Below are positions 1 through 11,962 of a stretch of DNA of 64,000 bases, piece after piece; position 1 is the stretch's first letter, and each line of letters starts with the position of its first letter. The position numbers and the translations under genes were made by a program. Below the pieces are notes generated by a model that made no database searches, was not told where the DNA came from, and saw nothing but the letters and a program-made list of their open reading frames with translations. The DNA comes from Siphonodentalium dalli. Lineage: Eukaryota > Mollusca > Scaphopoda > Gadilida > Siphonodentaliidae. The stretch spans positions 250,267,827 through 250,331,826 of the forward strand of contig CP136064.1 of NCBI GenBank assembly GCA_032622095.1. The letters run 5' to 3'.

Positions 1-438
1 ATCTTCTGAGCTGATAACAAGTGCTCTTCGTTGATCATCTACAGTACCGGTACATGTATGTTTTTTTACTAAGTTAAAAAAAACGCATTTAGTCCCTTTA
101 AATGCAAACAATAAATATCAGAAAATGTTCGACTTATAGCCTAGTTATAGCCTAAATATACCAGGTATGAAATTCCCCAAAAAAAAGGGGGTGTCTGGTG
201 GATAAACCCCACCCATATCACCAATTCACCACAATGTTTAGTTATACAAGGGTTAATTCCAATGGAGTATTTAGTATTATTTACTGAAAATGAACAAGTC
301 ATTCACATTATTTACCCAAAACTCAGTCTGGTTTGGACACAAGTGAAACAGATACATGTATGTACAATACTACAATATTGCAATTTAAATTTGTTATTAT
401 ATTCCCAATTTTGAGCCAATATGGTCATTTATAATTAA

Positions 439-704
439 CCCTTCCATGACTGGGGCTTCTTGAAATTTTGTGTAAACCCTGTGCCAATGCATTCTCTTAC
501 TTATATAAAGATCATGTGCCAGTGCATTCTCTTATATATGAGTCTCCCATAGGGATCCTCACATATATGAGAGAATACATTGGCCTAACAATATTTACCT
601 CGACTTTGTAAACAAGTGTATTCTCTTATATATGCAGGGCTCCCTATGGGAGACTCATATATAAGAGAATGCACTGTCACAGGATCTTTAATTCTACAAA
701 CGGG
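439..704. mobile_element. piggyBac-like MITE with TTAA ends, copy 1
   Basis: TTAA at 435-438 and at 705-708 flank an element that begins CCCTTCCATGACTGG and ends GGG. Inside are two hairpins built from ATTCTCTTATATATG and its complement around GGGAGACTC/GGGATCCTC. TTAA duplication with CCC...GGG ends is the piggyBac signature. The right terminus is degenerate, but the copy at 51.8 kb preserves it (CATGGAAGGGTTAA). There is no transposase. Confidence 0.65.
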
Positions 705-708
705 TTAA

Positions 709-1008
709 TATAATTTATCTTGGCAGAATATGGACAAACTGATTATAAGTCTTCAACAAAGATGCCTCCTTCTGACATTTTCTGTACGCGGTTACATATT
801 ATACAAAGTTTGAAAGCTTTGTGCAATTAATTTGCCAGTCAATTACTAATATTATGGAGTCACTCATTCGTAGCTCCATTCCTTCATCAATTCAATATTA
901 ACTTAAAAATAGTATGAAACTATAATCGATGTAAACAATGTTTCATTGTGTTGACATTTGGCTCTTCAAGTTTGAAAATCTTCTGGCTTGTGGAACAGTT
1001 TGTTACGG
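709..1008. other. No recognised feature
   Basis: AT-rich sequence; no gene, repeat ends or RNA structure seen. Confidence 0.4.
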
Positions 1009-1053
1009 GCGCTTAAGCGCAAATAAATAATAAATGTGAAAGGGCCTCCCATA
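1009..1053. repeat. TTAAGC-family MITE fragment
   Basis: A GCGCTTAAGCGC palindrome is followed by AAATAAATAATAAATGTG and GGGCCTCCCATA. This is the right terminus of the family seen complete at 1109-1970. Confidence 0.6.
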
Positions 1054-1108
1054 TGAAACAACCATTGTTGAGCCATCTAACTGATATTGGAGAATAAATA
1101 CCAGCAAC

Positions 1109-1970
1109 TATGGGAGGCCCTTTTCACATTTATTATTTATTTTTACGCTTAAGCTCAAATCATTTGCACTTAAGCGCAAATAGATCATATTTGCGCTTAA
1201 GCGGAAATCATTTGCGCTTAAGCAGAAATCATTTGCGCTTAAACCCAAATTTAAATTAATATGCATTGATCCCCCTGAATTAATTTTAAATGGCACAGGC
1301 CTAAACACATCACTAAAGTTTATATAGCCCCACCATATGAGGGAAACAATCCCCAGTAACCTCAAGATATGTTGTATGACCATGGAAATGGTATAGATCT
1401 GTGCAGGATATGTCTCTTTTATAAAATATACTATATCTCTGGGATGGAGACACACATTCTTGGGGACAGGGATGCTGATATTATGAAAATAGGGGTTTTT
1501 CCCCTATTTCAAGTAAATAAGTACACCATATGAGGGAAGCAAACCCCCAGTAACCCCTAATTCCCTATTTATGGCCATGGGAATGGTATATATCTGTGCA
1601 GGAGATGTCCCTTTAATAAAATATACTTGAGCTCTGGTAGTGAGGCACCAATTTTTGGGACACCAGGGACAGAGATGCTGGTATGCATATGGATTGTTTT
1701 TTCTTCAACTTTCCAGTCTCTATGGGGCTACTACTATGGGCCCATTATAATATAATATGAGATGGACTCAATCATTCACATCAGAGGGATGTAAGGGAGT
1801 GTTAGGTATATGCGCTTAAGCGCAAATGATTTGCGCTTAAGCGCAAATAAATTGATAGCCACATATTTGCGCTTAAGCGTAAATGATTTGCGCATTTATG
1901 ATTTACACTTAAGCACAAATATTTGCGCTTAAGCGCAAATAAATAATAAATGTGAAAAGGGCCTCCCATA
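1109..1970. mobile_element. TTAAGC-palindrome element with 6-bp target duplication
   Basis: Terminal inverted repeats begin TATGGGAGGCCC and continue into TTTCACATTTATTATTTATT. Just inside each end are arrays of the palindrome TTGCGCTTAAGCGCAA and its variants: five near 1145-1240 and several near 1807-1945. AGCAAC lies immediately outside both ends (1103-1108 and 1971-1976), a perfect 6-bp duplication. There is no coding capacity. The superfamily is not clear from the ends. Confidence 0.7.
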
Positions 1971-2034
1971 AGCAACAAGTAAAATTAATAAACAATTATT
2001 TATTAATATATTAAATAATAATCAAAACTAGAGG

Positions 2035-4096
2035 GTTAAAATTCTGGCCTGCAGAATTTTGATACTTCCATATAAATTCCCCATCCCCGATCACCATCCA
2101 TAATTCAATCCTCCACCCACCGCTATTCAATCCTTACCCATAAACCGCTTCATAACCCTGATAATTCAATAAGGACAACCTTAGTCGTAGCCGATCCATA
2201 ATCACAACCCTTTCCATAGACATATCTACAGCACTTAACTCTAACCCAATAATATACCCTGAACATATTCATTACCCTCCTGCAAACCATATCCATAGCT
2301 ATACATTGACCTTACCATAACCCTTTCGATAAGCTTAGTCATACGTTTACACGTACCCAAAACCAAATCCTTTGTAAAACTGACACCGTCACAATTTTGA
2401 CATTCACAATATCCACAACTGTAACCCAATTTATAAACCACATCATGTCCATAACATTAACATTAAACATAACCCTGATATACACATATATATAATCCTA
2501 TACTTAATGTATTATATAGTCATCAGGGTATAAAATATTAAATATGAGTCGAAGAATTCTGACCGGAAATTATTCTATTGATTAATATTGATTTCATTTC
2601 GAATATCTACTGGTCTAAAAATGTGTGGTTGTTCAGCTAACGAACAATAGTGGTTACTGTTACCAGTGACCAGGTCTGTTCTAAAAATAAATCAATAACT
2701 TGTCCCAATTAAACATCTCATTTCATAATGAAATATTTGAAATAAATTCAATATGAGCTGATAGAAGTCTTTCCGGACAAGGGTCTTTAATTCATGTTTA
2801 TCATTTTGTATCCACAAAACTATTTCAAACTTGTTATTTAAAGAGTTAGTCATATTGTTAACCCTTCACATTAAATTTTATAACTGTATACTGTCATCCG
2901 GGAGTATTTTTCTACATGATAAGTGAATGCATGTAATATCTATCGTGCACGTAATCTTGATTAACTCATTGGGCATTCATTTGAAAAGTTAAACAAATTC
3001 ACCGAATTTCCACGTGGATAGTACCGACCACATCCAATTTGTTTTATCTCAATTTCTCCATTTTGTTCTTTGCGAGTTTAACTTGAAGTTGCCAAAAGCC
3101 TCGACCAACCGGTGCGTGTTTTCCGTTAGACGGATGGCTTTTATACCACAGTCAAACTTTCAGGATGTATCTATTGTATACTGATGCAGATGCTCATACA
3201 TTTCACTCACTCCTTCATTATCCTGCCTGAATTTCGACTTTTGCCATATATCGATGTAGGCTGTGTTCCTATGCATGTAGTATGTATTACGCTATATATC
3301 GTCGCCACGAGTGAATCATTTGCTCTAAAACTTAAGAAATCGCACCAGTGTTGGGCGTTGGTATCCCTTATCACAACCACACGTCAACAAAATTTTATCT
3401 CCATATTTGATTTTTCCAAGTATTTTTAGACTTTTGGTTTTTGTTGGAATTTGCCAATATGTACCCACCTGAACACAAGCTGTCCGTTAGTCAGGTTGCT
3501 CTGTGAGTAGAGGGGTCAAACTTTGGGATATTAACAAAAATATATCAATGTACCTGCTCCTGCATTACCTCGCACCTTCATTAACCCTTTAGGATTTGGC
3601 CAGAAAAATAGCTTAGTGATACAGCACTTAAATATACGTGTTAACATTATAAAGCCTCGCCACGGGTAAACCTTCTACCTTAGGGCAAATTAAGCAGATA
3701 TCGATAAGTTGCGCTTGGATACTATCTATCATATCCACTATTCAAAAATTTTTTATATCGATGTTTGATTTTTAGACAATTTTTCCCCCTTTGATTTTCG
3801 TTGGAAATTGCAAAAAGTCTGAACTCACCGGAAGCTAGCACGCTGTTTGATAGTTTACTGTTACAGTAGAGCTGTCAAACTTTGAGGGGCTACCTACGGG
3901 ATAATGCAGTACCTGCTCCTACATTAAACTTGCTCATCAATTAGCCCGTTGGATTTGGCGCCAAAAATAAGTCATTTTTATTGTCGATGTCGTAGATCGG
4001 TAACGGTTTGGGAAAAAAACTTAAAAATGGTATATTCCGGTGCGAATCCCTCTTCCCATTCGGAAAAAGCAATAAAAATATTATACCGCTGGACTT

Positions 4097-4128
<32 letters not shown>

Positions 4129-4893
4129 TGCAAAATCTGCCGTTTACATCCGCCACCGGTCAACCTGGTCTCACCACCCTCGGCCTGGTCTCACCACCCC
4201 GACCTTGTATCATTACCCAGCATGGTTTCGTGGCCTTCCCGGTTATTCTTCATCCTCTCCCATGCTCCTTCATTAGCCGAATTATTTAATATTCGATGGT
4301 CTGTAACTTGGACATTTTTCAACCGATTTCCAAAATTCTTTCAGGAGGATCATTAGTACGTCCTATAGATACACCACAGTAAAAATAGTTGAAATCATCG
4401 CAAAAAAAAAATTGCGAAAATTTTGCCCCCACCCAAACCCCAAAAATATAAGTCCGTCCCTGTTCAAAACTTTTTTTCGTATCAAGTTGCTAATGATCAA
4501 CTGCATAGAAGATCTCAAATCTGGATACTTTACATGCCATAGCCAGACGTAGGATATGAAATAAATCGAGTTTTGCGAACCATGGGCGACAACTCTGTGG
4601 CGAAAGCGCGGATATAAATTGTAATGCATTCACCCAATAGGACATAATGAGTTGTACATGTGGTCCAAATTTGGAGTCTCTGCTGCTCATACTTTTCGAG
4701 ATACAGCATCCAAATTTTTCACAAAAGGGGAGATAACTCTGTAAATCAAGGGCGGACAATATCCTATATAGTCTATTGACCTAGAATTAGTATAGGTCTA
4801 TATACGTACGAAATTCCAGATCTCTATATATTGTACTTCCAGAGATATAAGAGTTACAAATTTGCTAAGAATAATAATAATAATAACTAGAGG
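2035..4893. mobile_element. Short stand-alone form of the array element (D arm + B tail)
   Basis: The D arm (2035-4290) is followed directly by the last ~600 bp of a B unit (4291-4884), ending in AATAATAATAACTAGAGG. AACTAGAGG also precedes the left end (2026-2034), so the segment is flanked by 9-bp direct repeats. These may be a target-site duplication or a remnant of a head-to-tail junction like that at 20883-20891. No coding capacity is recognised. The layout of a fixed left arm, an optional central array and a microsatellite tail resembles the pearl / Helentron-like non-autonomous elements described in bivalves; that classification is inference. Confidence 0.6.
4098..4127. repeat. Poly-T run in the D arm
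   Basis: About 30 T at 4098-4127, against 8-9 T at the matching place near 22952 of the second D copy. This is a length-variable mononucleotide tract. Confidence 0.9.
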
Positions 4894-4965
4894 TCAGATT
4901 CCATGGAATCAGATATACTTCCATGGTATTCCATCCCATCCCATCCCGTCCCGACCTGACCTTCA

Positions 4966-5210
4966 AAATGGTCAATCGAAGGTCAAATCGGGTAAAACAT
5001 GCGGATTTCCACGAAATTTGATACCTAGGGGTACTTTTGTCCGGGGAGTCTTTTGGGCGGGTCAAGTCGTGACCCCGACCTGACATTGACATTCGAAATG
5101 GTAAGTTCAAGGTCAAATCGAGTAAAACGATCGGATTTCGACGAAATTTTATACCTAGGAAAACTTTTGTCCGGGGAGTGTTTTGGACAGGTCAAATCGT
5201 GACAATAGGT
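4966..5210. repeat. Two-copy tandem repeat, about 130 bp
   Basis: Two diverged copies share AAGGTCAAATCG, 'CGGATTTC-ACGAAATTT', 'ATACCTAGG' and 'TTTTGTCCGGGGAGT' in the same order, offset by about 130 bp. A run of ATCCC motifs lies just before them, near 4930-4950. No gene is evident. Confidence 0.7.
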
Positions 5211-5319
5211 TACTTTTACAGTAGAGCGGACATACCTATATAGTATATCGGTGAGCATATTCATGCATTTGCCTTGCTTCTTGCTAAGTCCGTTTGAATT
5301 TGCGTCATGAAGAGAGGGT

Positions 5320-5960
5320 TTGAATTTGAGTAATATATATCACCCGTCACAACGTTATACGCTACCAGGGTTAAACCGTTCAATATAAATTATTAAAAAG
5401 TGTACTAATCTTGCGTATATATACTACTTATCACATCCACTCATCGAAAAGTTTTTATCTCAATATATGATTTTCGGAGTAATTTTGCCCATTTGATCTT
5501 CGGTGGAATTTTCCAAATCTGAACCCACCCGACACAAACACTCCCTTGAGCAGGTTGCGTTTATATTAGAGAGGTCAAATTTTAGAGTCATACCTACAGT
5601 ATACCGGCTTATGTACCACCGCATTAAACTCGCTCCTACATCGGCCCGTTTGGATTTGGGGCTAAAAATCGGCTAGTGATAGACTACAGAAGTATACATA
5701 TTTATGATATATAGCGTTGTCACGAGTAAACCGTTCCATCTGAAAATTAGAAAATTGCGCTCTAGATGCGCGTGAACACTAGCTATCAGATGTACTCGTC
5801 AAAAAAAATTATCTCGATGTTTGAATTTGAAGTATAGCGGTCAAGATTTGGGGGGGGGGGCGTGAATAGAATATCCAAATGTACCTGCTACATTACCTTG
5901 CTCTTTAATTAGCCCTTTTGGATTTGGTGGGAAGAATAGGTGCATTTTCCTGTTCCCCGT
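5320..5960. repeat. Degenerate satellite related to the D arm
   Basis: The phrases 'GAGTAAACCGTTC', 'TACC-GCATTAAACTCGCTCC' and 'CCCGTTTGGATTTGG' match the sub-units within 3060-4000 of the D arm and recur here about 280-300 bp apart. The satellite therefore extends beyond the right edge of the stand-alone element. It contains a poly-G run near 5849. Confidence 0.6.
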
Positions 5961-5990
5961 ATAGCGGAAAGGGGTATATATATATAGTCA

Positions 5991-6248
5991 CGCATTTCAA
6001 TCAGTTTGGATATACAGTTTAAATATACACAGTTATATGCCTATATATTTAATACTAATATATTTTCTTATAAATTAACAGCGCAGTCCGTAGACCAGTG
6101 GTGAGAGCGTCAAACCCTCAGTTTGTGTTTTATTGCGACGTGAGTTCGAATCCCGTCAAATTATCTTTTTTTATTTTTTATTTTTAACATGTTTTGGTGT
6201 ATTTTAATCATCAAATACGAATAATACCAAACTAAAGATAATGTAAAG
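5991..6248 (+). repeat. tRNA-like SINE copy 1
   Basis: An A-box-like stretch (TAGACCAGTGGTGAGAG, 6091) and a B-box (GTTCGAATCC, about 6144-6153) have tRNA-like spacing. The acceptor and anticodon stems do not fold convincingly, so this is not a functional tRNA gene. An AT-rich tail follows. It is probably a tRNA-derived SINE or tRNA pseudogene. Confidence 0.5.
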
Positions 6249-6262
6249 ATGCTTTTTATATT

Positions 6263-6517
6263 CGATTTCAATCAATTTGAATATAAAGTTTAAATATACA
6301 CAGTTATATGCCTATATATTTAATACTAATATATTTTCTTATTAATTAACAGCGCAGTGCGTAGCCCAGAGGTGAGAGCGTCAAACCTTCAGTTTGTGTT
6401 TTATTGCGACGTGAGTTCGAATCCCGTCAAATTATCTTTTTGTATTTTTTATTTTTAACATGTTTTGGTGTATTTTAATCATCAAATACGAATAATACCA
6501 AACTAAAGATAATGTAA
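6263..6517 (+). repeat. tRNA-like SINE copy 2 (tandem)
   Basis: This is a near-identical copy of 5991-6248, offset by 271-272 bp. Its A-box reads TAGCCCAGAGGTGAGAG and the B-box is unchanged. Two copies head to tail suggest a local tandem duplication including flanks rather than two insertions. Confidence 0.5.
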
Positions 6518-7841
6518 AATGTGTTATTGAATCGGATATAAAACAATAAACACGTGGGTCGGTTTTCGCATATATAACATGTAGCGCGCTTAATGAACGT
6601 TCGGTCCGAAGAATATAATGAGTGATTAACAACAACACACAAATAGTTTGAACGTAATCGAACAGAAAAGAGCGTTCTCTATAAGTAGATTCCTTTATGG
6701 TAGGAATAATGAGCGGTTGTTTCACGTTTGCTTTTTTGACAAGACTTAAATGACGGAGTACGAAACTATCAGTGGTGTTTTAGTTTGCGAAAGTATAAAA
6801 GGAGTCATTTCCAATTCGGCAGACATATACTCACGGAAAGAATTGAATGTCTATCAGCAGTATACTACGGTTTATAACAATATACAAATTGATCTTACGA
6901 AACTGATGATGTTTGCATGTTTCTATGTGTTTATCGTTGTTATCGCAAACGGAATAATTGGCTATACGTCGTCATTACGTTAGTAGAAATATACACCGTA
7001 TAACGAAGGCTTGTTTGACCAAATTAATGTAATGTTTGTATTTTGTTTGGTTGTATATGATATGCAATGCGTTGAAGATGCGAAAGAAAATACAAAAGTG
7101 AAATGCACGCACGCAGATAGCTCATGACACACTCTACACGATAAAATGATAATTTACCACACACCATGGGCTACACAATTTACGAATAGGTGGGTTTATA
7201 TTAAAATCCAAGTTATTTGCTTTATAACGGCTCCGATATGTACTCATACCAATATACCACTCTGGAAATGATTGTTGGAATTCGACGGGCGTTCTATCAG
7301 TTCTATGGTAGACGATTGAGACTGGTCCGCGGCAAGACGGGTGTATTCGAATCGGAGGTAGGTTCCATCCCACGGGGGATGGGGTAGCCGGAGGAAGGAG
7401 AGAGGGGAGTGACAAATTTTTGGCGTATATATAGATAATATATATTATATATATAAGCGGAATTATTTTGAAGAGCTCTTTTCACTTGACTGAGAAAAAA
7501 ATAATGTTCTAAGTCCAAAAGTTTTGGTTGAAATATTGGAGCCTTTTTCAAAAAGTGAAAACAAAATGAACGACTTTTCTGGAACAGGGCGATTTCGATC
7601 CGTTTTGGACTCTGGATTCCCCAAAAGTTATCTCCGTTTCGCGTGTAGCATAATATGACTTTTATGAATAAGTAACGGATAGTTTGGGGAATGAGATGTG
7701 AGCTTGTACAACATTCGTTCATAGTTCGCGAATTACATTTGGATAGACATATTTCTGTTATATCCCAAATTTCATATGATTCGGAGAAGAATTAAAAATT
7801 GGTACCGCAGACCACCCCTCCCCTGACCCACACTACTGGAC
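6518..7841. other. Mostly unassigned; diverged A-type sequence at the right edge
   Basis: No convincing gene. From about 7755 the sequence (TTTCATATGATTCGGAGAAG and GGACC-CCACCCCTCCCCTGAC-like blocks) is a diverged family A body that leads into the array. Confidence 0.4.
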
Positions 7842-8433
7842 CGACACTTGCAAACTTTGAGGGCCCGTAACTCTTGCATTTCTTCTCGGATTACAAAAAT
7901 CCTTTCCGGTATGGGTTTGTTTTCGTTCAGGGAATCTACATACTTAAATAGATGAATGTCAATAATAAAAAAAAATTGCGAAAATATTGCCCCCACCCCA
8001 GTGTAAAACTATATGTCCCACCCTGTCAAATTTTCTTCCTCGGACTAAGCTGACAACGGTCAACACGACTACAAAAACCAAATACAGTTATCTGGAATGA
8101 TACGGGAGGACAACAGAGTACAATAAAATAGAGGTTTGCCAACTATGGGCGGTAACTCTTCAGGGAAAGGGCGGACCCAAGTTTTTATGCCCGTGGGCAG
8201 TAGTGCATATCGAGATGTGCATACGGTCTAATTTTCGATGCTCTGCTTCTTATAATTTCCGAGATAATAAAATGACATTTTTTCAAATAAAGGGAGATAA
8301 CTCCTCGGGGAAAACGCGGACAATATTCGTTATGCGACGATGGCATACAACTCTTTGATCCCAAGATACGTACCAAGTTTTAGTGTGCTACTCCTGGTAC
8401 TTTTCGAGTAATAAGGGTTGCAAAAGTGTCCAG

Positions 8434-8468
<35 letters not shown>

Positions 8469-10180
8469 AAAATAATCGAAAAAGGGCCATAACTCTGTCA
8501 AAATATATTGGACCAACATCCGGATAGCATTATTTTTAGTAGACCTTAGATGCCTACATTCGCTAGAGATTTCGCGGTCCTCCTCCCATTAGTTTCTGAG
8601 TATTTCCAATTAAACAGAAAACGGCCGCAGTAGAAAAACAATATACTTCCTTGGTTACACCATGGAAGTATAATAATAGGGCAAATCATGAGCTCAATAA
8701 ATCGCAGTTAAGGGACGGAAAATATGAATTAGGATGATTATATCTTTCCCTTAACATGTGTGGGTTGATCTCAAGTGTTTGGGAGTGACCCCACCCCTGC
8801 CTCGAAATTGGGTGACGGGATTGGGAAATAGTCAAACCCGGCCCAAAAATGCGAATTTTGAGAGCCCGTAACTCCGTTATTTTCCAATGGATTTAAAAAT
8901 TGTTTTGAGTATTGTGATCAGCTACTTACATTGATTATTTGTTATAAATTTTGTCTGATTCAGAGACGAATAACATTTTGTTTATTGGAAAGAATACGGG
9001 CCCACATTCAAAGTTTGAGGGCCCAAATCTCCGCCATTTTTTAACGGATTTACAATCTGTTTTCAGTTTTATGATCAACGTGTATGGTATATGTTATATA
9101 TCAAGTTTCATATGATTCGGAGACGAAATAAATTTTGGTACCCCGGACCACCCCTCCCCTGACCCACAACACTGAACCGACACTGGCAAAATTTGGCTCA
9201 TCGCGTGCTCTCTTCAGACCGCACGCATTGGCGTATCAGTTGACATCCAAAGTTTGACATCTTCGGAGGAGATGTAATCACAAGCATATGGGGCCAAATT
9301 TGCATTGTTTGAAGGCCCACAACTCTGACATTTTTCAATGGATTTTCGAAATTCTTTCAGTTTTTAGATCGGTTGGCGGTATGGATGTTATATTCCAAGT
9401 TTCATCCGATTCGGAGAAGAATACAAAATTGGTACCCCGGACCACCCCTCCCCTGACCCACAACACTGAACCGACACTGGCAAAATTTGGCCCATCGCGT
9501 GCTCTCTTCAGACCGCACGCACTGGGATATCAGACGACATCCAAAGTTCGACATCTTCGGAGGAGATAGGGTCACAAGCACATGGGACCGACACTTGCAA
9601 ACTTTGAGGGCCCGTAACTCTTGCATTTCTTCTCGGATTACAAAAATCCTTTCCGGTATGGGTTTGTTTTCGTTCAGGGAATCTACATACTTAAATAGAT
9701 GAATGTCAATAATAAAAAAAAATTGCGAAAATATTGCCCCCACCCCAGTGTAAAACTATATGTCCCACCCTGTCAAATTTTCTTCCTCGGACTAAGCTGA
9801 CAACGGTCAACACGACTACAAAAACCAAATACAGTTATCTGGAATGATACGGGAGGACAACAGAGTACAATAAAATAGAGGTTTGCCAACTATGGGCGGT
9901 AACTCTTCAGGGAAAGGGCGGACCCAAGTTTTTATGCCCGTGGGCAGTAGTGCATATCGAGATGTGCATACGGTCTAATTTTCGATGCTCTGCTTCTTAT
10001 AATTTCCGAGATAATAAAATGACATTTTTTCAAATAAAGGGAGATAACTCCTCGGGGAAAACGCGGACAATATTCGTTATGCGACGATGGCATACAACTC
10101 TTTGATCCCAAGATACGTACCAAGTTTTAGTGTGCTACTCCTGGTACTTTTCGAGTAATAAGGGTTGCAAAAGTGTCCAG

Positions 10181-10215
<35 letters not shown>

Positions 10216-11927
10216 AAAATAATCGAAAAAGGGCCATAACTCTGTCAAAATATATTGGACCAACATCCGGATAGCATTATTTTTAGTAGACCTTAGATGC
10301 CTACATTCGCTAGAGATTTCGCGGTCCTCCTCCCATTAGTTTCTGAGTATTTCCAATTAAACAGAAAACGGCCGCAGTAGAAAAACAATATACTTCCTTG
10401 GTTACACCATGGAAGTATAATAATAGGGCAAATCATGAGCTCAATAAATCGCAGTTAAGGGACGGAAAATATGAATTAGGATGATTATATCTTTCCCTTA
10501 ACATGTGTGGGTTGATCTCAAGTGTTTGGGAGTGACCCCACCCCTGCCTCGAAATTGGGTGACGGGATTGGGAAATAGTCAAACCCGGCCCAAAAATGCG
10601 AATTTTGAGAGCCCGTAACTCCGTTATTTTCCAATGGATTTAAAAATTGTTTTGAGTATTGTGATCAGCTACTTACATTGATTATTTGTTATAAATTTTG
10701 TCTGATTCAGAGACGAATAACATTTTGTTTATTGGAAAGAATACGGGCCCACATTCAAAGTTTGAGGGCCCAAATCTCCGCCATTTTTTAACGGATTTAC
10801 AATCTGTTTTCAGTTTTATGATCAACGTGTATGGTATATGTTATATATCAAGTTTCATATGATTCGGAGACGAAATAAATTTTGGTACCCCGGACCACCC
10901 CTCCCCTGACCCACAACACTGAACCGACACTGGCAAAATTTGGCTCATCGCGTGCTCTCTTCAGACCGCACGCATTGGCGTATCAGTTGACATCCAAAGT
11001 TTGACATCTTCGGAGGAGATGTAATCACAAGCATATGGGGCCAAATTTGCATTGTTTGAAGGCCCACAACTCTGACATTTTTCAATGGATTTTCGAAATT
11101 CTTTCAGTTTTTAGATCGGTTGGCGGTATGGATGTTATATTCCAAGTTTCATCCGATTCGGAGAAGAATACAAAATTGGTACCCCGGACCACCCCTCCCC
11201 TGACCCACAACACTGAACCGACACTGGCAAAATTTGGCCCATCGCGTGCTCTCTTCAGACCGCACGCACTGGGATATCAGACGACATCCAAAGTTCGACA
11301 TCTTCGGAGGAGATAGGGTCACAAGCACATGGGACCGACACTTGCAAACTTTGAGGGCCCGTAACTCTTGCATTTCTTCTCGGATTACAAAAATCCTTTC
11401 CGGTATGGGTTTGTTTTCGTTCAGGGAATCTACATACTTAAATAGATGAATGTCAATAATAAAAAAAAATTGCGAAAATATTGCCCCCACCCCAGTGTAA
11501 AACTATATGTCCCACCCTGTCAAATTTTCTTCCTCGGACTAAGCTGACAACGGTCAACACGACTACAAAAACCAAATACAGTTATCTGGAATGATACGGG
11601 AGGACAACAGAGTACAATAAAATAGAGGTTTGCCAACTATGGGCGGTAACTCTTCAGGGAAAGGGCGGACCCAAGTTTTTATGCCCGTGGGCAGTAGTGC
11701 ATATCGAGATGTGCATACGGTCTAATTTTCGATGCTCTGCTTCTTATAATTTCCGAGATAATAAAATGACATTTTTTCAAATAAAGGGAGATAACTCCTC
11801 GGGGAAAACGCGGACAATATTCGTTATGCGACGATGGCATACAACTCTTTGATCCCAAGATACGTACCAAGTTTTAGTGTGCTACTCCTGGTACTTTTCG
11901 AGTAATAAGGGTTGCAAAAGTGTCCAG

Positions 11928-11962
<35 letters not shown>

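Noticed and set aside
6081-6165. Functional tRNA gene
   Set aside because: A and B boxes are present but the stems, including the T-arm, do not pair fully and the same unit is duplicated with its AT-rich tail.
6750-6983. 77-codon frame with a hydrophobic C-terminal stretch
   Set aside because: No recognised family, no splice or promoter support; the hydrophobic stretch alone is weak evidence.
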